From Paraescarpia echinospica (Eukaryota > Annelida > Polychaeta > Sabellida > Siboglinidae), in assembly GCA_020002185.1 (NCBI GenBank), contig CM034534.1:35077559-35141558 (forward strand): 64,000 bases of DNA, read 5' to 3'. Position 1 is the stretch's first letter, and each line of letters starts with the position of its first letter. Positions 52,950-64,000 of the stretch are shown here, one piece after another. The notes under the pieces are model-generated. The model made no database searches, had not been told where the DNA came from, and saw only the letters and a program-made list of their open reading frames with translations. The translations under genes were made by a program, and so were the position numbers.

Positions 52950-53510
52950 ACCAATTGCTGCAAGTACCAAGTGTCAACTGCTGCAAGTACCATGTGTGTC
53001 AACTGCTGCAAGCACCAAGTGTGTCAAGTGCTGTAAGCACCAAGTGTGTCAACTGCTGTAGGCACCAAGTGTGTCAACAGCTGCAAGCACCAAGTGTGTC
53101 AACCACTGCAAGCACCAAGTGTGTCAACTGCTGTAAGCACCAAGTGTGTCAACTGCTGCAAGTACCAAGTGTGTCAACTGTTGCAAGCACCAAGTCTGTC
53201 AACTGCTGCAAGCACCAAGTGTGTCAACTGCTGCAAGTACGAAGTGTGTCAACTGCTGCAAGCACCAAGTGTATTAATAGCTGCAAGCACCAAGTGTGTC
53301 AACTGATGCAAGCACCAAGTGTATTAATAGCTGCAAGCACCAAGTGTGTCAACTGCTGCAAGCACCAAGTGTATTAATAGCTGCAAGCACCAAGTGTGTC
53401 AACTGATGCAAGCACCAAGTGTGGTAATCGCTGCAAGCACCAAGTGTGTCAACTGCTGCAAGCACCAAGTGTGTCAACTGCTGCAAGCACCAAGTGTTAA
53501 ATCTGCTACA
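52950..53510. repeat. 25-bp minisatellite, about 22 copies
   Basis: The unit is CTGCAAGCACCAAGTGTGTC followed by AACTG, with occasional variants AATAG and a few-base changes. It decays to the right up to about 53560. Because 25 is not a multiple of three, three units make a 25-codon period, and overlapping plus-strand frames stay open. Confidence 0.95.
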
Positions 53511-54051
53511 GGCATTAAATATGTCAACTTCTACTTGCTGTAAGCACTAACTGTACCAATAGTAGCACCTGGCTGTGCCAACTGCACCACGAGAAGTATC
53601 AAATGCAACACCAAGAGTACCAACTGCTAAACCAAGAGCATGCTAATTGCAGCAGCACAAGACCTAATTTTAAGATCTGAGTGCCATACCTAAGTAACTT
53701 CGCATTATTCTTGCTGCCAAGTTAACTTTCTACCCAGCCATGCCAGATCATTTCACATTTGACCAAACAAACTGGATCAAACCAACTCGTGCCTTCTTTG
53801 GGATTGATATAGTAATTACAAAACAAGCTTCACAAATGTGTAGACACTATGAAGTCATGTCCTCAGACTACATTAACATCGTGGCTTTACACCGCAGGAC
53901 AAACCTTCAGCAAACACATACACGGCACCCATGTGGTGCCACCTATTGGGTGAATCCACCACTACTGTTGAGCAGGTGGACATGTCAGCAGGGAGAAGGT
54001 TGCTATGAGTGTGTCTGTGTTTCTCTGGGCAATAAGAATCTGTTCACTCAC

Positions 54052-54252
54052 CCGTGTGTTCTCGTTGTATGACTTGATGACAGCTGTGTACCACTGAGTG
54101 GTGCCTTCTGTGCGATACACCTCCACACGGTACCCAACCAGCACAGACGGTGTCTGCAGCAGGATCTGCTGACCAGCCTGGTACTCCAGCCAATGATTGG
54201 CTGCACAGACAGCCTCCTTACGCACTGGACACTGGTCACTCACAGTTTCCTC
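54052..54252 (-). CDS. KDM3: KDM3-family demethylase, exon 2 of those visible (N-terminal Tudor-like region)
   Basis: This 201-base exon, phase 0 at both ends, encodes visible residues 40-106. It reads EETVSDQCPVRKEAVCAANH, then LLQTPSVLVGYRVEVYR (ending at 86) and TTQWYTAVIKSYNENTR. The GYRV.VYR....TQW.(T)..I block is a strong match to the JMJD1C N-terminus (GYRVRVYRQDSATQWFTGII). This region of the family is thought to fold as a Tudor-like module. The acceptor TTTGACCAG is the least certain boundary because a short pyrimidine tract precedes it; phase and alignment support it. The donor is CGG/GTGAGT. Confidence 0.95.
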
Positions 54253-57200
54253 CTGGTCAAACCAAGTAATGGTATCAGGAATCTCCACATATAATAAGCA
54301 TCCGCCCACAAAATGCTTACAATATTTAGTAGGTCATTACTATTTGTAAGACACAAAAACAAGATTGTATTTAGAAAAATTGCTGTCATCCATAAGTAAC
54401 AATCTTCAGATGGCATGTGGACAATAAAGCCATTAGATACAAGGCAATACATATTTATTGAGTGCAGTCATTTCCAATCATATTTTTATACAGTTTAATA
54501 TAGCATGGTGAATAACATTTTCATTTAAATGGAAATTCACAAACAATGGCTTGTACAAACATTGGTCATGAAAACTTCATGTCAATACAGTAGTAAACTA
54601 CATAGATTTTTAATATCGTGACCACAGAAATGTATTTTAATGAACCACCATTTAAAACATAATTTCACCATCACACCTAGGTATGTACAAATTGAATGTT
54701 CTGAATCAAATATCATATTTACAGTGCATAGTGAATAGCAATGTTAATATTTATCTTGTAGACAGATAATGGTCAATTATAATTTTGTATTGTGTTTCAT
54801 TTAAACACATTTGAATGGTCTAACTATAGTTGATATTATATTATATAACATGATTTGATAATAAAAAATGATGCTCAAAAGACTTTGTACTGGTGAGGGT
54901 ACGACCTGGTGACCTGTTATAGAGTGTTGACACATACATGAGTTAATGTACTCTAGCTGAACACCTGGTGATAATGAGGCAAACATCATGTCATCTGAGG
55001 CTTCACACAACAAGGGTCACTTGAGAAGACACAAGTACAGATCGGTCAGCACACAGATCATAGTTCACATGACAGCTTACATCAGCACTGTCACTTCTGT
55101 ACACATTATGAAGGTGAAGGCTGCTCAAGTGCAATCAGTCAACATATCACTGCGACTACTTAACTCTACATCCGTCTGTATGTGTGTGTGTTACATTGAC
55201 TTCACAAGGCAAAAACATTAGTACAGATTCTGTACATATATCTGATACATCTTGGTCTGTGAACCACCTTTCCCGGTCTTCATTATCTGTTTTGAAGTGT
55301 GAACAACTACCTTTTTCTGATGTTTTTTCTGACAAATGCAACTAATAAAGTACATTATATTTATTTCATATGCCAATTTCCAAACCAACTGTGTTCATCA
55401 AGCCATGGGAGTGGTTTTTGTAATGACCCTGATAGACATGTGCCTGGTATAATGAGACTGCACAAGGTGCAGCTGGCACACTGCAAATCAATGTTGTGAG
55501 GGGAAGAGCAGTGATGAAGCTTGCTCTAACAGGTGTGAGAGCAGCTGCCGGACTGACTAACTGCTGTACTGACCTATGGATGTCCATCATGTCATGTCCA
55601 CTGCCATAACCACAGACAGCAGCAAGTTGATGCACATGAAACATGGATGCTGGCTGCAGGCACCATGCTGGTGTCACCCACAAAGTACAACCACAACAGC
55701 CACAGCAGGAATGGTTGACTTCAGATAAACACAAACATGATGCTGACATTATTGCCAACATTAAATATTTATAGCTGATTAAATATTTTAAAAGCACCGT
55801 GTATAAGCTGACCAAAGTTGCCTATTTGTAATGTTCTATGTCAATAATATGCAAAATGTGAAGTGTCATGAAAGAAGTAGAGTATCATGAAAGATGTACA
55901 CAATCACTGGATGACAGAAGGCAGTGTCCATTGGATATATATAATATGTTGGCAAAATGTCCTTTGAGGAATATTTGAATACCTAAACTAACACTAGCTA
56001 TGTACATCAGAATGTTGCAGTGCAGACCTTGCAACCAGAATGACAAGTCATTTCCCACGAATATGGGGCAAGTCACTGATCAACAACCACCTCAGAAAGA
56101 GAGCTTGTTCAGATTTAGAGACCAACAGTGGTGTTTTGTGAGGTCCTGAGAGGGTTATGTGATGCAATGTAGCACCTGGTGCTGACCTGGAGCCTGAGGC
56201 CTGCCTGGCCACTTTATAACACCCATCCATCATGAGCAGTCATCCCTGGGCAGAGGGTGTTCATCATGGAACCAGTTCATCAGTTGGCCTTTCAGTGGCA
56301 TCACAGTATTCACTGACAACACATCTATCATAACATGTTCAACACCACGGATTTCATGTTAAACATGTCCACCCAACCGCAAAACATGGGCTGTGAGGCA
56401 TAAAACACTACTGGGAGTGGATGTTCCCTCCCAGAGACAAGCAAGGAACTGCCACCAGATACCCAAAATAACAAAAAACATGTTGGATAGGCTCAGTGCT
56501 GGTACAGATAGTTCAGCAGGCAACCAATGTATCAATAGTGACACTTTCAGGAGTCACAATTACCCTCTGACATCTCAGCATAGATGTGTAGTTCTACTGG
56601 GCAAAGTGCACTGGGCTGTGGGTGCATTTGTCTTACCAAGGCACAAGTGAGCCATTCTCTCCAAGTAAGACGCATTGACCTTCACCCTCATGCTATAGTT
56701 GCCATGGGGTTGCATTGCCTTTCTGAGAACCACACTGCATTGTTTTTGAAGCACCTGAGCAAGTGGCAGCAAGGGCAAAAAACACAGTGACTAAGTGTCT
56801 GGTAATGGCTAACAAACAACACTGTAAGGGCACCCACGGCAGTGGAGCTACAAGAACCTATGTACCCCCAAATGGGTCACCTGTATGAAGAGCTGAAGCA
56901 AAGACTGAACTTATCAAGAGATTGACAGCTATGTGCTAGATCTGAAACCAGTCAGTACCTGAACAGATAAACAAACACCCTCTGTGCATCCTCCTTGTAA
57001 GAATCATTCAATGTGGCTGAGCTGCCATGGCCATTTGCATCACCCATTCCACCTTGAGCCACTTCAACTGCCTCCCCTATGCCTAGTCCCATGTTATTAA
57101 ATCAGTCATTCTTGATTTTGGTTGGCATTGATCCCTTCTTCCACCCACTTTCCTGAGCAGCAAGTCATTCTCCAGGCCTCCTCTCCTTGCAAGATGTTAA

Positions 57201-57735
57201 AAAATGTGACTGCTTGCAAATATGCTATTGATTGATCTGGATGATCCATTTCTTTGAATACACATTGATTTTCATATGCATCCAACTGATTACGTATCTA
57301 GTCATAGATAAGCCCACATTTCATAATTGTTTATTCTGTCTTGATCCTGACTTTAAGCAACAGTCTGCTCCATAAGTGGCTGATGAAACAAAATTGTATG
57401 TTAATCAGTTTAAGTTTTGCATATTGCATTACTGTTCAATATGGATGTTAGCGATCTATGGAAGAACTTAGGATCAATGTTACATTTAAGTAGAGAAACA
57501 CACATAGAAGTACTGATGTTATGTTTAAGCAGATAAGCTCATGGAGGTAACAACAATGTTATGCTGAATCAGAGAATCTTGCATTAGTATTTCACACCAT
57601 GTCCTAGTAAAAAAAGTCAATGACATTCCTTATTTCCTGATCAAATAAAAATGTAAACAACCCAAAGAAACAAGGAGCAAGAGAGGCTGACAGTGTGTTC
57701 AAACTTAAATACTGTCCCTAGCAGTAAGTACTCAC
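54253..57735 (-). other. Intron between visible exons 2 and 1 (3.5 kb)
   Basis: AT-rich sequence with no recognisable exon, RNA or repeat. A 149-codon minus-strand open frame at 55366-55815 looks like chance: it is Cys/His/Leu-rich with no known motif. Confidence 0.8.
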
Positions 57736-57852
57736 CTTGTACGGCTTCAGTTGTCCGTCCTCTACAAACTCCAAGTGTCTGTCGACCAGGAACTCTACAG
57801 GTTTCAGCTTGTTGCTTCTGAAGCCTGCCTTGTCAACGATTGCAAAGAACGA
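57736..57852 (-). CDS. KDM3: KDM3-family demethylase, exon 1 of those visible (not the start-codon exon)
   Basis: This 117-base exon, phase 0 at both ends, encodes visible residues 1-39: SFFAIVDKAGFRSNKLKPVE, then FLVDRHLEFVEDGQLKPYK. The VEFLVD..L.F..D....PY sequence matches the JMJD1C N-terminal region just before the segment in exon 2. In that protein roughly 130 residues precede it, including the start Met and a W/E-rich Tudor-like part. At least one exon upstream is therefore missing here. The acceptor is ATTGTTTGCAG and the donor TACAAG/GTGAGT, both strong. Confidence 0.95.
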
Positions 57853-59390
57853 CTGCAAACAATGAGAAGACTACATAGTAGAGTGCTACACAGGCTACAC
57901 CTGACAGGCTAGGAACCACTAACTCATACAATGCTTGTCAACATCACACATGTCAGCAATGAATGGGTAGTCATATTTCAGAAGTTCAAAGGCTCTGTGC
58001 TACAACTGGCTATTGTCAAATTATGTTTCACAGGAAAGAAAAAATGCTGTCTACAATGAATGGCTATGTCCAATGTGTCATGAAGGTCTACTGCAAATGC
58101 TCAACCCATTATTGAACTAATGCAGCAGTTGCAAGGTGTTGTGCATCCAGGGTGTTATAAAATATCAGGTATGCATCATCTCGCTTCCAAGTGCAATTCG
58201 AAAGTAACAAAATAGTAAGTTTTAAAGGTGACATAAAATGGATTATGCATGATTCGCTGTACCCATCATGTAGACAGAATATATATCACAGTCAAGAACT
58301 TTTACTGAATATCCCTCATGCACAGTAGAACTGAATACACTCAACAAAAACACCAACTCACCAATAAATTGAAGAAAATAAATATGTGTGTAGAGGCTTT
58401 TTACTTACTGTCTATGTAACTAATATTTTCTATACAGCAGTAGTTAATAAATTCATATTTCCACAAGTAATTTGATAAATAAACAATACAGGAAACTGGA
58501 CAGACCATTCACGTGATATTTTCATGGAAAACTGTAAATTCAACTGTTTGCATGTTGTTTCAATGAACAGTGCAAGAACATTGCTGTAACATGGACAGGC
58601 CATTAGTGTTAGAACAGTTGTAGGAAAGAACCTAACAGGAAAAATATCCTGAATATCTTGTAAACACAAAAAACAGCCTTTATTGCTGCTGCACTTTGCA
58701 CCCCAACACACAAGGTTTCAACTACCTGTTATACATTTAGACATGTATAAAATAACACATTTCAGAGATACCAAGTAATGTCAGAAAACAGAAGTATGCT
58801 ATCTCGTTCCAGCCATAATGAATGCTGCAAATAGTTGACCTTGATGAACTCTGACCTCTGCCTGAAGCAAAAAACCCGCAGCCATCTTTCTTTGTGTTTG
58901 CACGTCAAAGAACAACTAAAATCACTGCTTACAACACAATACCACATAACCAATGTCTTGATAAAAACAGCAACTTCCCACTTTGCCTCTAAACCGTTTC
59001 TGGGGTGAAAAAAAGATTTACTGATTCAATATGCAAATTGACGGTCTCTATAAATTCTTGTAGTACAAATGTTGTCATGGCAACCAGCTTTCTTTCACAC
59101 ACTCAGTTGTATGATGAAACAGTGTTGGTTGTGTGATATCAGACACGTATTACCCCATAGAAACATTCTCTTGGTGGGTTATTAAAGGAAATAAAAACAA
59201 GGCATTAGCTAAAATCCGTTTTCCATGTGTACAGAAAGTTTAATATTGCATGTAACATTCGAGAACATTTAAAAAAAAAAAAAAAATACATTTGTAGCAT
59301 AAATTCGATTTTAAACCCGTCTGTGTAGCGATTCCCGCGGAAAATTAAAATTTAATGAGCTAGGCGATCACGTGGTATCTTAACGTCACA

Positions 59391-60037
59391 CATGACTCAC
59401 ACTCGCAGCAGGCCGACCCTTTCTATGCATTCAGAGCATGTTTACATGGATAATGTTGGGGTCGAAACGAGCGTCAGAATGAGTTGTTATGCAATAATCC
59501 GATGTAATACAAACACTAGTCATCATAGAGGAACAAGCAGTTATCTTACGGTTCCACATGAATTCAATTTTATTCAAAACAATGAATGCGAATGAGCCTT
59601 CAAGTCGACTAGGTTTCGCCGAGCTTGGCCCTGCCCCTGGGCTCGTTTTCAGAATAATTATATCGAATGCAACCAACGGGAGATAATGTACACCAATATA
59701 CATACATAGCAAACATATATCGTATCCAGCTACAGAAAGTAACGTGTAAAATTTATAGCATGGTTGCATTCGATATGATTATTCTGAAAAAGAGCCCAAG
59801 CTCGGCGAAACCTAGTCGACTTGTAGGCCCATTCGCATACATTGTTTTGAATAAAATTCGATTCATGTGGAACCGTAAGATAACTGCTTGTTCCTCTATG
59901 ATGACTAGTGTTTGTATTACGTCGGAAAATTGCACAATAACTCATTCTGACGCTCGTTTCGACCCAAAAGCTATACTTGTAAACATGGTCTGAATGCTTG
60001 GAAAGGGTCGGCCTAATGCGAGTTTGAGTCATAAGTG
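59391..60037. mobile_element. Foldback (large inverted-repeat) element
   Basis: Arms at about 59382-59675 and 59761-60044 are inverted copies of each other, highly similar by eye, around an 85-base loop. The arms contain CpG-bearing stretches such as GGGTCGAAACGAGCGTCAG and AGTCGACTAGGTTTCGCCGA, unlike the AT-rich surroundings. Both outer flanks read ACGTCACA on the plus strand (59383-59390 and 60038-60045), a possible 8-base target duplication. The motif is partly palindromic, so that is not conclusive. In both arms the same frame reads ETSVRMS and NTNTSHHRGTSSYLTVPHE. It is a transposon-like element of unknown superfamily. Confidence 0.75.
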
Positions 60038-60724
60038 ACGTCACATCTCGGCATCCCGAAAAGCGCGCCAAAAATATGCATATTCGAAAATGTCCGGATG
60101 TACAGCATAAAATGTGGAATTTCTAATTCATTGAATTTTTTTGATTTTTTTTGCTTGGTGGACGTGGAAATAGATAGCAGGATGTAATATAACATAAATT
60201 CAAGCAATAGATGTTTTTATTCCCTTTAAGGAGGGGCTTCTCAAACACTGCCAATGACATATTAACTGCAATATCACGTTCCTCTCATACAATTACCAAG
60301 ATGATAACAAGCAGTTCTACCCAGCATAATTAGATATACTGATCCCATGCTTTCTGGCACCTGTACTATGACACCACTATTAACTGGTGATCTTGGCACA
60401 CTACCGTAGACTAGTACAACGTGAAAACAGTTCGAGTAGCTGCTGGTAGTATTGCTCATTTATACCCAGTTGCTCCCACGATTTTTTAGATACAATACTC
60501 AATAATTGATCATTCTGTACCCACTGACTTTGGTTTCATTTGTTTGAATTAATCTCTCCCATGTGGCTAAAACATTATAATAAACAAATAATGACATTAA
60601 TAACCCAGCTGCCTGTATTCAAACAGAGTTAATAGTTTCATAATATATTACAGAAGCATATGTAATTATGAATACAAATAACTTTGCTGTGTTCCAATCA
60701 CCTCGTGTTTACTGTGATCCGTGG

Positions 60725-60813
60725 CACAATCCTTCTCATATATCTATAGCACTATGTATGTCACGACAATGGAATTCATGTTACAGACAATGAGATCTGT
60801 GCCAACATATCAG
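60725..60813. repeat. Dispersed repeat, copy 2 (first copy at 46568-46673)
   Basis: This shares three ordered blocks with 46568-46673, ending in the common ATCTGTGCCAACATATCAGC, and is about 17 bases shorter. It lies in the same orientation 14 kb away. Confidence 0.8.
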
Positions 60814-61583
60814 CGGTGAACTTGAAAGTTCAGAAGCAGCCCCACTTCACCACTGGTTAATTTATGTAACTGGGTCACAAAGTCATGTTTACATAAAACA
60901 GGAGCCATTTGGAATGCAACATTACTACCCTATTTAAAGTATCTTTGTATGTAAAGTTCTACCAAGGAGCAACATTTTGAGATGATCCCCTCTGACAAAA
61001 AGTGAAGGTCACTCACATGACTGTAGGCTGGTCACAAGAGGTATAAGACCAAAATCAATAACTACACAATTTATGTGGCAGTGTAACAGTCCAGTGCTAT
61101 TATGGGACAGACTGCCTGCGGAATCAATTAACTCCTGTGGTGGACTATGATTATCTCTTCCAGGATTATCTGGTGGCGGATTACTTTTATCAAATGAATG
61201 CATTCAGCCCTAGATGTACACTGTACACATTGGTACACACCTGCTGGGACAAGTCAGTGATAAAGTGCACCCAGTGGTGTTCAGGTTGGATTAATCATAT
61301 ATGCTGTGTTTTAACACCCCCTCCTATTCCTGTGATATGTACAAGAAAGATAGCAAATACTCTCTCTAAAAATGTAACATTTGCAGAATATTACCCTCAT
61401 TGCTAACGTTTTTTTCCATGCTACACAATTTTTCACTTTTATGTTCATCTACCATAGTTTCATCCACTGAGGGCTTTTGTCCTGGCATTTTCTTTGTAGT
61501 TTTCCTCTTCTTCGTTTATGCTCATGTGGTACCATTGGAGTAGTGCATGGACCATACCAGTGCTTGGACAGTGCATGCACCAA

Positions 61584-61612
61584 GGGTTGTTTTACGGTTA
61601 GGGTACACCATG
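61584..61612 (+). repeat. Left member of a 29-base inverted repeat pair
   Basis: The sequence begins AGGGTTGTTTTACGG and ends GGGTACACCAT. Its reverse complement recurs at 63506-63534 with one mismatch. Together they could be terminal inverted repeats of an element of about 1.95 kb. No matching flanking duplication is evident. Confidence 0.65.
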
Positions 61613-63505
61613 TTGTCTCACAGGAGTAAAAATAAATGTATTTTGTTTGGCCCAATTCTTTGTAATTGTAGGTATGTCAAACAAAACATTTATCAACATT
61701 TTGGAGCATCCAGTATGCAGAATTACAATTTTGGGGTCTACACACGTGATTTACACACTGTAAGTTATAATGCTCTTAACTATAAGTAAATACTCCTTAT
61801 TTTAGTGATGTTTTATACTTTATTCTTACTAGAGATATCATGAAATAAAATACAATAATGCCAACTTTGATATGTAACATTTTTATATCAATAAATTTAA
61901 TTCCCAGTATCTTTTGGGTTAACGTAACAACATTTGGTTGGTGATGTTATTTCAGTACATAATTCACAACAGTTCAAGTATATCTGTTACAATTTTCAGA
62001 CACACACATTGAGGAATTTCCTGCCAATTTTCAAATGGATGCAGCGTTTTATAAGCGACATATGCTCTGAAGATGTAGTTTATGCAACAATTTATTCGAA
62101 GAGAACAGTTTTTTTATATGATATTAACACTAGAATTTAAACAAGTGTGTTATATTGTCAATGTTGATATTGGTATTTACCATACACTTGTGTTAAAAAA
62201 GCATATTTCTGTTAAACATTGTAAAGTTTTTACTGTTGATTTGCATGGTTTCCTAATCATGTTGAGATCCGCTGTCTGATATGTTCAATTTTTTTGGATA
62301 CATCAGTCATAGCCATCATAAAGATAAAAAACACCTTTAAAATGTCAAGAATGTGTGCTACTGGGTTGTATGGTTTCATCGAACATTGATGAAAATGCAG
62401 CTTTAAGAATGTTTGAAAGTGTGACATAAAAAAGTGCCTATTTTGAATGTTCTATCAAAGCATTAAAAAGTGTTTGCATGCAGTAATAATAAAATACATA
62501 CTATTCTTTATGTTATGAAGGAAAACATATTTTTTACAGTCTAGAAATTGTGTGTCACAGTCGTGATGCGTTCCGTTAATGGCAGTCATAGCGTAATATT
62601 AGTACCAATTATTTTCACTACATTTCCAACTATTTTGTGGCGTAATCACGTATTTTATACCATCCAAAACAAGTGGAAATTATTTTTCGCCAATAAATCA
62701 CAACTGTTCGTCCCATCAAGAAACCGGACTACTTCCAAAACTGTGCGAAGGAAAACCAAGCAGATATCATGTGACAGCATACAAATGGTCATGTGATTCG
62801 ATGTTGCCACCGTTTTCCGATGAAGGAGATAAGATGGCATCAAATATCACAGCTATGCTACCCCTTCATGATTTTTGATCCCATTGTATTTATGCATCAA
62901 CTGTATTATTATTGTATCAATGCAGTGAACTTTAATTTATTCTGAAAGCTAACTAAAATCAGTCTTCCTTTCCTGATTCCACTGTTTTTACTTATATTAT
63001 TGTAACGGTCATGACTTTTGACAAAGTCCATTAATTTGGATCCTTATCTCCTCTAGTTCTACATCTTTCTTTATTCAGATTACACAGTAATGTTACATCT
63101 AAAACCCTTAAGCATGTTAAAATCATGCCATTCACAAGCAAAATTGGCAGTTGCAAGGAGTAAAACACTGCAATGTACGAGAATCTTGAGAAAGGTTTGT
63201 TTACAAATGTCTGTGTATGATATATATATATATATACAGATATATCCCAATGGTTATTTTTTGATTATCAATATAGCTTCAGTGATATTATATTTGAAGC
63301 AATAGCTATGTTCAAATATTGATTTTGACAGGTGAGACTGTGTTTATTGTCATAAAATGGTACACAGTTTCCATAGATTGTCAGATTCTAATATTTTTTT
63401 CAGTGTGGTAAATAGTGCTAACCGGGGCCAATAACTTGACATGGTAGCTTTTAAATATAGTTTTACTATATCAGAGTAAGTAAGTCTCAAAATGAATTCT
63501 TGAAT

Positions 63506-63534
63506 GGTGTACCCTAACCATAAAACAACCCTTA
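63506..63534 (-). repeat. Right member of a 29-base inverted repeat pair
   Basis: This is the reverse complement of 61584-61612 with a single A/G difference. The interval between the two is AT-rich, with no transposase frame that I can recognise. Confidence 0.65.
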
Positions 63535-64000
63535 ACTGGTTCAAAGGAATACTGCAAGGATCATTTACTTACTGGAATGCTGCCATACACTTACTACTAA
63601 GTTCTGGATTTTATAGTAGACTACGCCTTGACTGAACAGTTGCCCATGGATGACTAACTATAACATTACAAGCAACTCTTTCCATAAAAAACTTAACAGA
63701 GTGAGACATTATTAGGAGGAAACTGCACAGTGTACACCATGGTTGTTAATCAAGCCATACTGACAAATGGAAGGTATGGAATGGCATAAGCTTTACTGCA
63801 AATGGACAACAGCAACAGACCTTTAGAAATACATACAGAGAGCTCTGGACACTACATGATAAATGTTGTAATGGCCACCAACGTATGCAGGATTTGTTAT
63901 TGAGGGGGGATTTTTTCATGTGAGTTCTGCCCTGTCCCACTGTTTGGGGGTTGTGGGTGTCACCAGCTGCAACCATTGGGGGGACGACTGTCTCCCTCAC

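Larger units (their letters stand above)
45686..54051 (-). other. Intron between visible exons 3 and 2 (8.4 kb)
   Basis: This contains the octamer array (45918-46175), one copy of a dispersed repeat (46568-46673), a pogo-like MITE (49276-49445), ATGT-rich simple sequence near 51080-51160 and the 25-bp minisatellite (52950-53510). An isolated ATGCAAAT octamer is at 52674-52681. A 108-codon plus-strand frame at 51599-51925 is not recognisable. Confidence 0.78.
57853..64000 (-). other. Upstream intron and/or 5' region, no exon recognised
   Basis: By phase and homology the N-terminal exon or exons should lie in this direction, but I find no match to the expected start region before the window ends. 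The stretch holds the foldback element at 59391-60037, the second dispersed-repeat copy, an inverted 29-base repeat pair (61584-61612 and 63506-63534), an A-run near 59272-59287 and a TA microsatellite near 63222-63236. Confidence 0.7.

Noticed and set aside
52950..53510. CRISPR-like regular array
   Set aside because: The units are contiguous 25-mers without unique spacers, and the DNA is eukaryotic.
55366..55815. 149-codon minus-strand open frame in the 3.5-kb intron
   Set aside because: Flanking exons already join in phase, the composition is not exon-like and no motif is seen.
58800..58890. Minus-strand AAAGATGGCTGC with a 28-codon frame (MAAGFLLQAEVRV) as a possible start exon
   Set aside because: The context resembles a YY1-type start site, but the peptide does not resemble the expected KDM3 N-terminus, no good donor follows and a stop is soon reached.
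61595..61605. Telomere-like GGTTAGGG
   Set aside because: A single occurrence inside the inverted repeat, not an array.

Overview
This is nuclear DNA from an animal, most probably an invertebrate bilaterian. The coding sequence is cut into short GC-rich exons by long AT-rich introns with canonical GT/AG ends. The introns are full of minisatellites and decayed transposons, and the standard genetic code fits throughout. I cannot name the species; a mollusc-like lophotrochozoan or an invertebrate deuterostome would both fit.

One gene accounts for essentially all the recognisable coding sequence. It runs on the minus strand, so its N-terminal side is at the right and its C-terminal side leaves the window at the left. 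It encodes a KDM3/JHDM2/JMJD1-family histone H3 lysine-9 demethylase, closest in my memory to vertebrate JMJD1C/KDM3B. Twelve exons join with fully compatible splice phases into 1766 codons plus one base. In gene order they are 57736-57852, 54052-54252, 45601-45685, 29204-29292, 22623-22788, 8000-9728, 7474-7681, 3012-5180, 2443-2547, 1759-1882, 985-1189 and 135-235. They encode the N-terminal Tudor-like region, a basic linker, a long low-complexity middle with an E/R-rich helix and a Q/H tract, a basic nuclear-localisation-like exon, and the start of the cysteine-rich zinc-finger segment that precedes the JmjC domain in this family. The start codon exon lies beyond the right edge or was not recognised. 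The rest of the zinc finger and the catalytic JmjC domain lie beyond the left edge.

Layout: 0-10 kb is exon-rich. The 9.7-22.6 kb intron carries small tandem arrays and a hairpin. The 22.8-29.2 kb intron holds a decayed LINE reverse-transcriptase fragment and a 23-bp array. The 29.3-45.6 kb intron holds a second LINE fragment, a small reverse-transcriptase relic, a 36-bp array, a 57-unit CA microsatellite, an 826-bp hAT-like element with a perfect 8-bp target duplication, and a 25-copy 46-bp minisatellite. The 45.7-54.0 kb intron holds eight regularly spaced POU octamer motifs, a 170-bp pogo-like MITE and a 25-bp minisatellite. To the right of 57.85 kb are a large foldback element and an inverted 29-bp repeat pair, with no recognisable exon.

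The observations most worth following are the octamer array close upstream of an early exon, a minisatellite made from the 5' half of a coding exon with its splice acceptor, the hAT-like element, and the foldback element whose two arms keep the same reading frame.
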